DNA of 6,871 nt from Calditrichota bacterium (GTDB lineage: Bacteria > Zixibacteria > MSB-5A5 > GN15 > FEB-12): assembly GCA_030641085.1 (NCBI GenBank), contig DAOWIC010000092.1, positions 1 to 6,871 on the forward strand, written 5' to 3'. The number at the start of each line of letters is the position of its first letter. The first letter of the stretch is position 1. Shown here piece after piece: positions 5,644 through 6,871 of this stretch. Made by a program: the position numbers and the translations under genes. The notes under the pieces were generated by a model. It saw only the letters and a program-made list of their open reading frames with translations, did not search any database and was not told where the DNA came from.

Positions 5644-6871
5644 GTGCTACCTTTGCTGTCGATAAAACAATTTTTCGGCGATATGCGCCGCCAGAAGCTG
5701 CGCACGCTGATGACCACCTTCGGAATCTTCTGGGGAACCTGTTCCATCGTTCTGCTCTTCGCGTTCGGCGGCGGTATGGGCGATCAAGTGCTGAAGTCGC
5801 AAAAGGGTATTGGCGAGAATATCGCAATCGTCTGGGGCGGCCGGACCTCCAAAGAGTTCAAGGGTCTGCCCAGCGGTCGGCGTGTCCGACTTACCGAAAG
5901 TGATGCCTCCCTGATAAAGACCCAGGCGCGGACCCTGGCCGGGGTGTCGCCGGAATACTCGCGCTGGAACGTAACGCTCAAGTATGGCAGCAACACTCTG
6001 CTGCAGAGTATTGTCGGCGTCTGGCCGGAATTCGGAACGATGCGGAACCTGATTCCCGATGTCGGCTCGCGATTTATCAACGAGCGCGATATCGCCGAAC
6101 GCCGCCGCGTGATTTTTATCGGCGATGTTCTCAAGACAGAGCTGTTCGGCGACAAGGAGGCGGTCGGCGAGATGATCATGGTTAACGGCACGCCGTTTAC
6201 GGTGGTAGGCGTGATGAAGACCAAGGATCAGGACAGCAACTACAACGGGCGCGACAACCGCAAGGGTGTTATCCCCGCCTCGACTTTCCAGGCGATGTTC
6301 TCTCACCGTTATCTCAATGATATTATAATCCAGAGCAAAGACGAATTTTCCATGGAGCAGGGCAAGCGCGAGATGTTCGAAATTCTGGGCGCGCGTTTTC
6401 GGTTTGACCCGGATGACGATGAGGCGCTGATGATATGGGATACTACCGAAGGTGTCAAATTCCTCAAGACCTTCTTTCTCGCGTTCCAGATGTTCCTGGT
6501 CGGCATCGGTGTCGCCACTCTCATCACCGGCGCCATAGGCGTTTCGAATATCATGAATGTCGTGCTTGAAGAACGCACCAAAGAGATCGGGATCAAAATG
6601 GCCCTGGGCGCCAAGAAGGGCGTTATCCTGATGCAGTTTGTTTTTGAAACCCTGCTGATAACCGGATTAGGCGGCGTGCTCGGCTTTTTGTTCGCGTTCG
6701 GCCTCATTTCTCTGGTGCCGATGTTCAACATCGAGGAGTATGTTGGTGTTCCGCGGGTCGATCTCGGGATCGGCGTGGCGGTAATCATTCTGCTTGGCAT
6801 TGTCAGCCTGATTGCGGGTATTTTCCCGGCACGGCGGGCGGCCAATCTGCAGCCGGTACAAGCGCTCAAAC
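5644..6871 (+). CDS. MacB/FtsX-type ABC transporter permease, 3'-truncated by window edge
   Basis: Inner-membrane permease of a MacB-like (type VII, mechanotransmission) ABC exporter. The frame runs without a stop from GTG at 5644 to the right edge (409 codons). The start has AGGAG at 5634-5638, 5 nt upstream. Seen: amphipathic start with QKLRTLMTTFGIFWG leading into transmembrane helix 1 (about 21-44); a large periplasmic domain about 47-270 of MacB_PCD type, including VIFIGDVLKTELFGD and PFTVVGVMKTKDQD; helix 2 about 277-302; the cytoplasmic coupling motif EERTKEIGIKMALGA at 309-323; helix 3 about 328-358; helix 4 about 375-396; then PARRAANLQPVQALK, which normally lies within a few residues of the C-terminus. 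Four helices with the big loop after the first is the MacB topology, but unlike E. coli MacB there is no N-terminal ATPase domain. The ATPase must be a separate gene, not present here. Substrate (drug, peptide, lipoprotein) cannot be told. Confidence 0.95.
   Translation, partial: MLPLLSIKQFFGDMRRQKLRTLMTTFGIFWGTCSIVLLFAFGGGMGDQVLKSQKGIGENIAIVWGGRTSKEFKGLPSGRRVRLTESDASLIKTQARTLAGVSPEYSRWNVTLKYGSNTLLQSIVGVWPEFGTMRNLIPDVGSRFINERDIAERRRVIFIGDVLKTELFGDKEAVGEMIMVNGTPFTVVGVMKTKDQDSNYNGRDNRKGVIPASTFQAMFSHRYLNDIIIQSKDEFSMEQGKREMFEILGARFRFDPDDDEALMIWDTTEGVKFLKTFFLAFQMFLVGIGVATLITGAIGVSNIMNVVLEERTKEIGIKMALGAKKGVILMQFVFETLLITGLGGVLGFLFAFGLISLVPMFNIEEYVGVPRVDLGIGVAVIILLGIVSLIAGIFPARRAANLQPVQALK

Noticed and set aside
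5647..6306. A 219-codon minus-strand open frame across the permease gene
   Set aside because: It is antisense to a convincing MacB-type periplasmic domain, and the product, rich in His, Arg and Asp, resembles no family I know.
6309..6869. A 186-codon minus-strand open frame at the right edge
   Set aside because: It is antisense to the permease helices and coupling motif; its Ser/Arg/Pro/Thr-rich composition is typical of a shadow frame.

Overview
The window reads like ordinary chromosome from a Gram-negative (diderm), moderately GC-rich bacterium. The diderm call rests on a membrane-anchored periplasmic adaptor followed by a MacB-type permease. Overall style (a long cobalamin-dependent ribonucleotide reductase, a split MacA/MacB-like exporter) would suit an uncultured FCB-group lineage such as Zixibacteria or a deltaproteobacterial relative, but this is only an impression and no marker here fixes the taxon. 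No phage, transposon, CRISPR, tRNA or rRNA signature was seen.

Layout. (1) Bases 2-3160, plus strand: most of nrdJ, a class II adenosylcobalamin-dependent ribonucleotide reductase whose N-terminus lies left of the window; catalytic core, TSCPD domain, flexible linker and a cysteine-rich tail are all visible. (2) Bases 3161-3377: non-coding, holding a strong 16-bp intrinsic terminator (3296-3333) between convergent genes. (3) Bases 3378-4299, minus strand: a two-gene unit of a GNAT-family acetyltransferase (first) and a small ABM-domain protein (second), 22 bp apart. (4) Bases 4300-4532: divergent intergenic region with a nested inverted repeat and a weak candidate promoter. (5) Bases 4533-6871, plus strand: an exporter operon of an HlyD/MacA-type adaptor followed 16 bp later by a stand-alone MacB/FtsX-type permease that is still open at the right edge, apparently only a few codons from its end.

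How they work together. The adaptor and permease should form parts of one tripartite ABC efflux or lipoprotein/peptide export machine; its ATPase and outer-membrane channel are not in the window and may lie beyond the right end. NrdJ makes deoxyribonucleotides and is functionally separate. The GNAT/ABM pair has no visible link to either. I did not find a convincing new system; the points most worth a second look are the nested hairpin before the adaptor gene, the cysteine cluster in the GNAT protein and the linker plus multi-cysteine tail of NrdJ.
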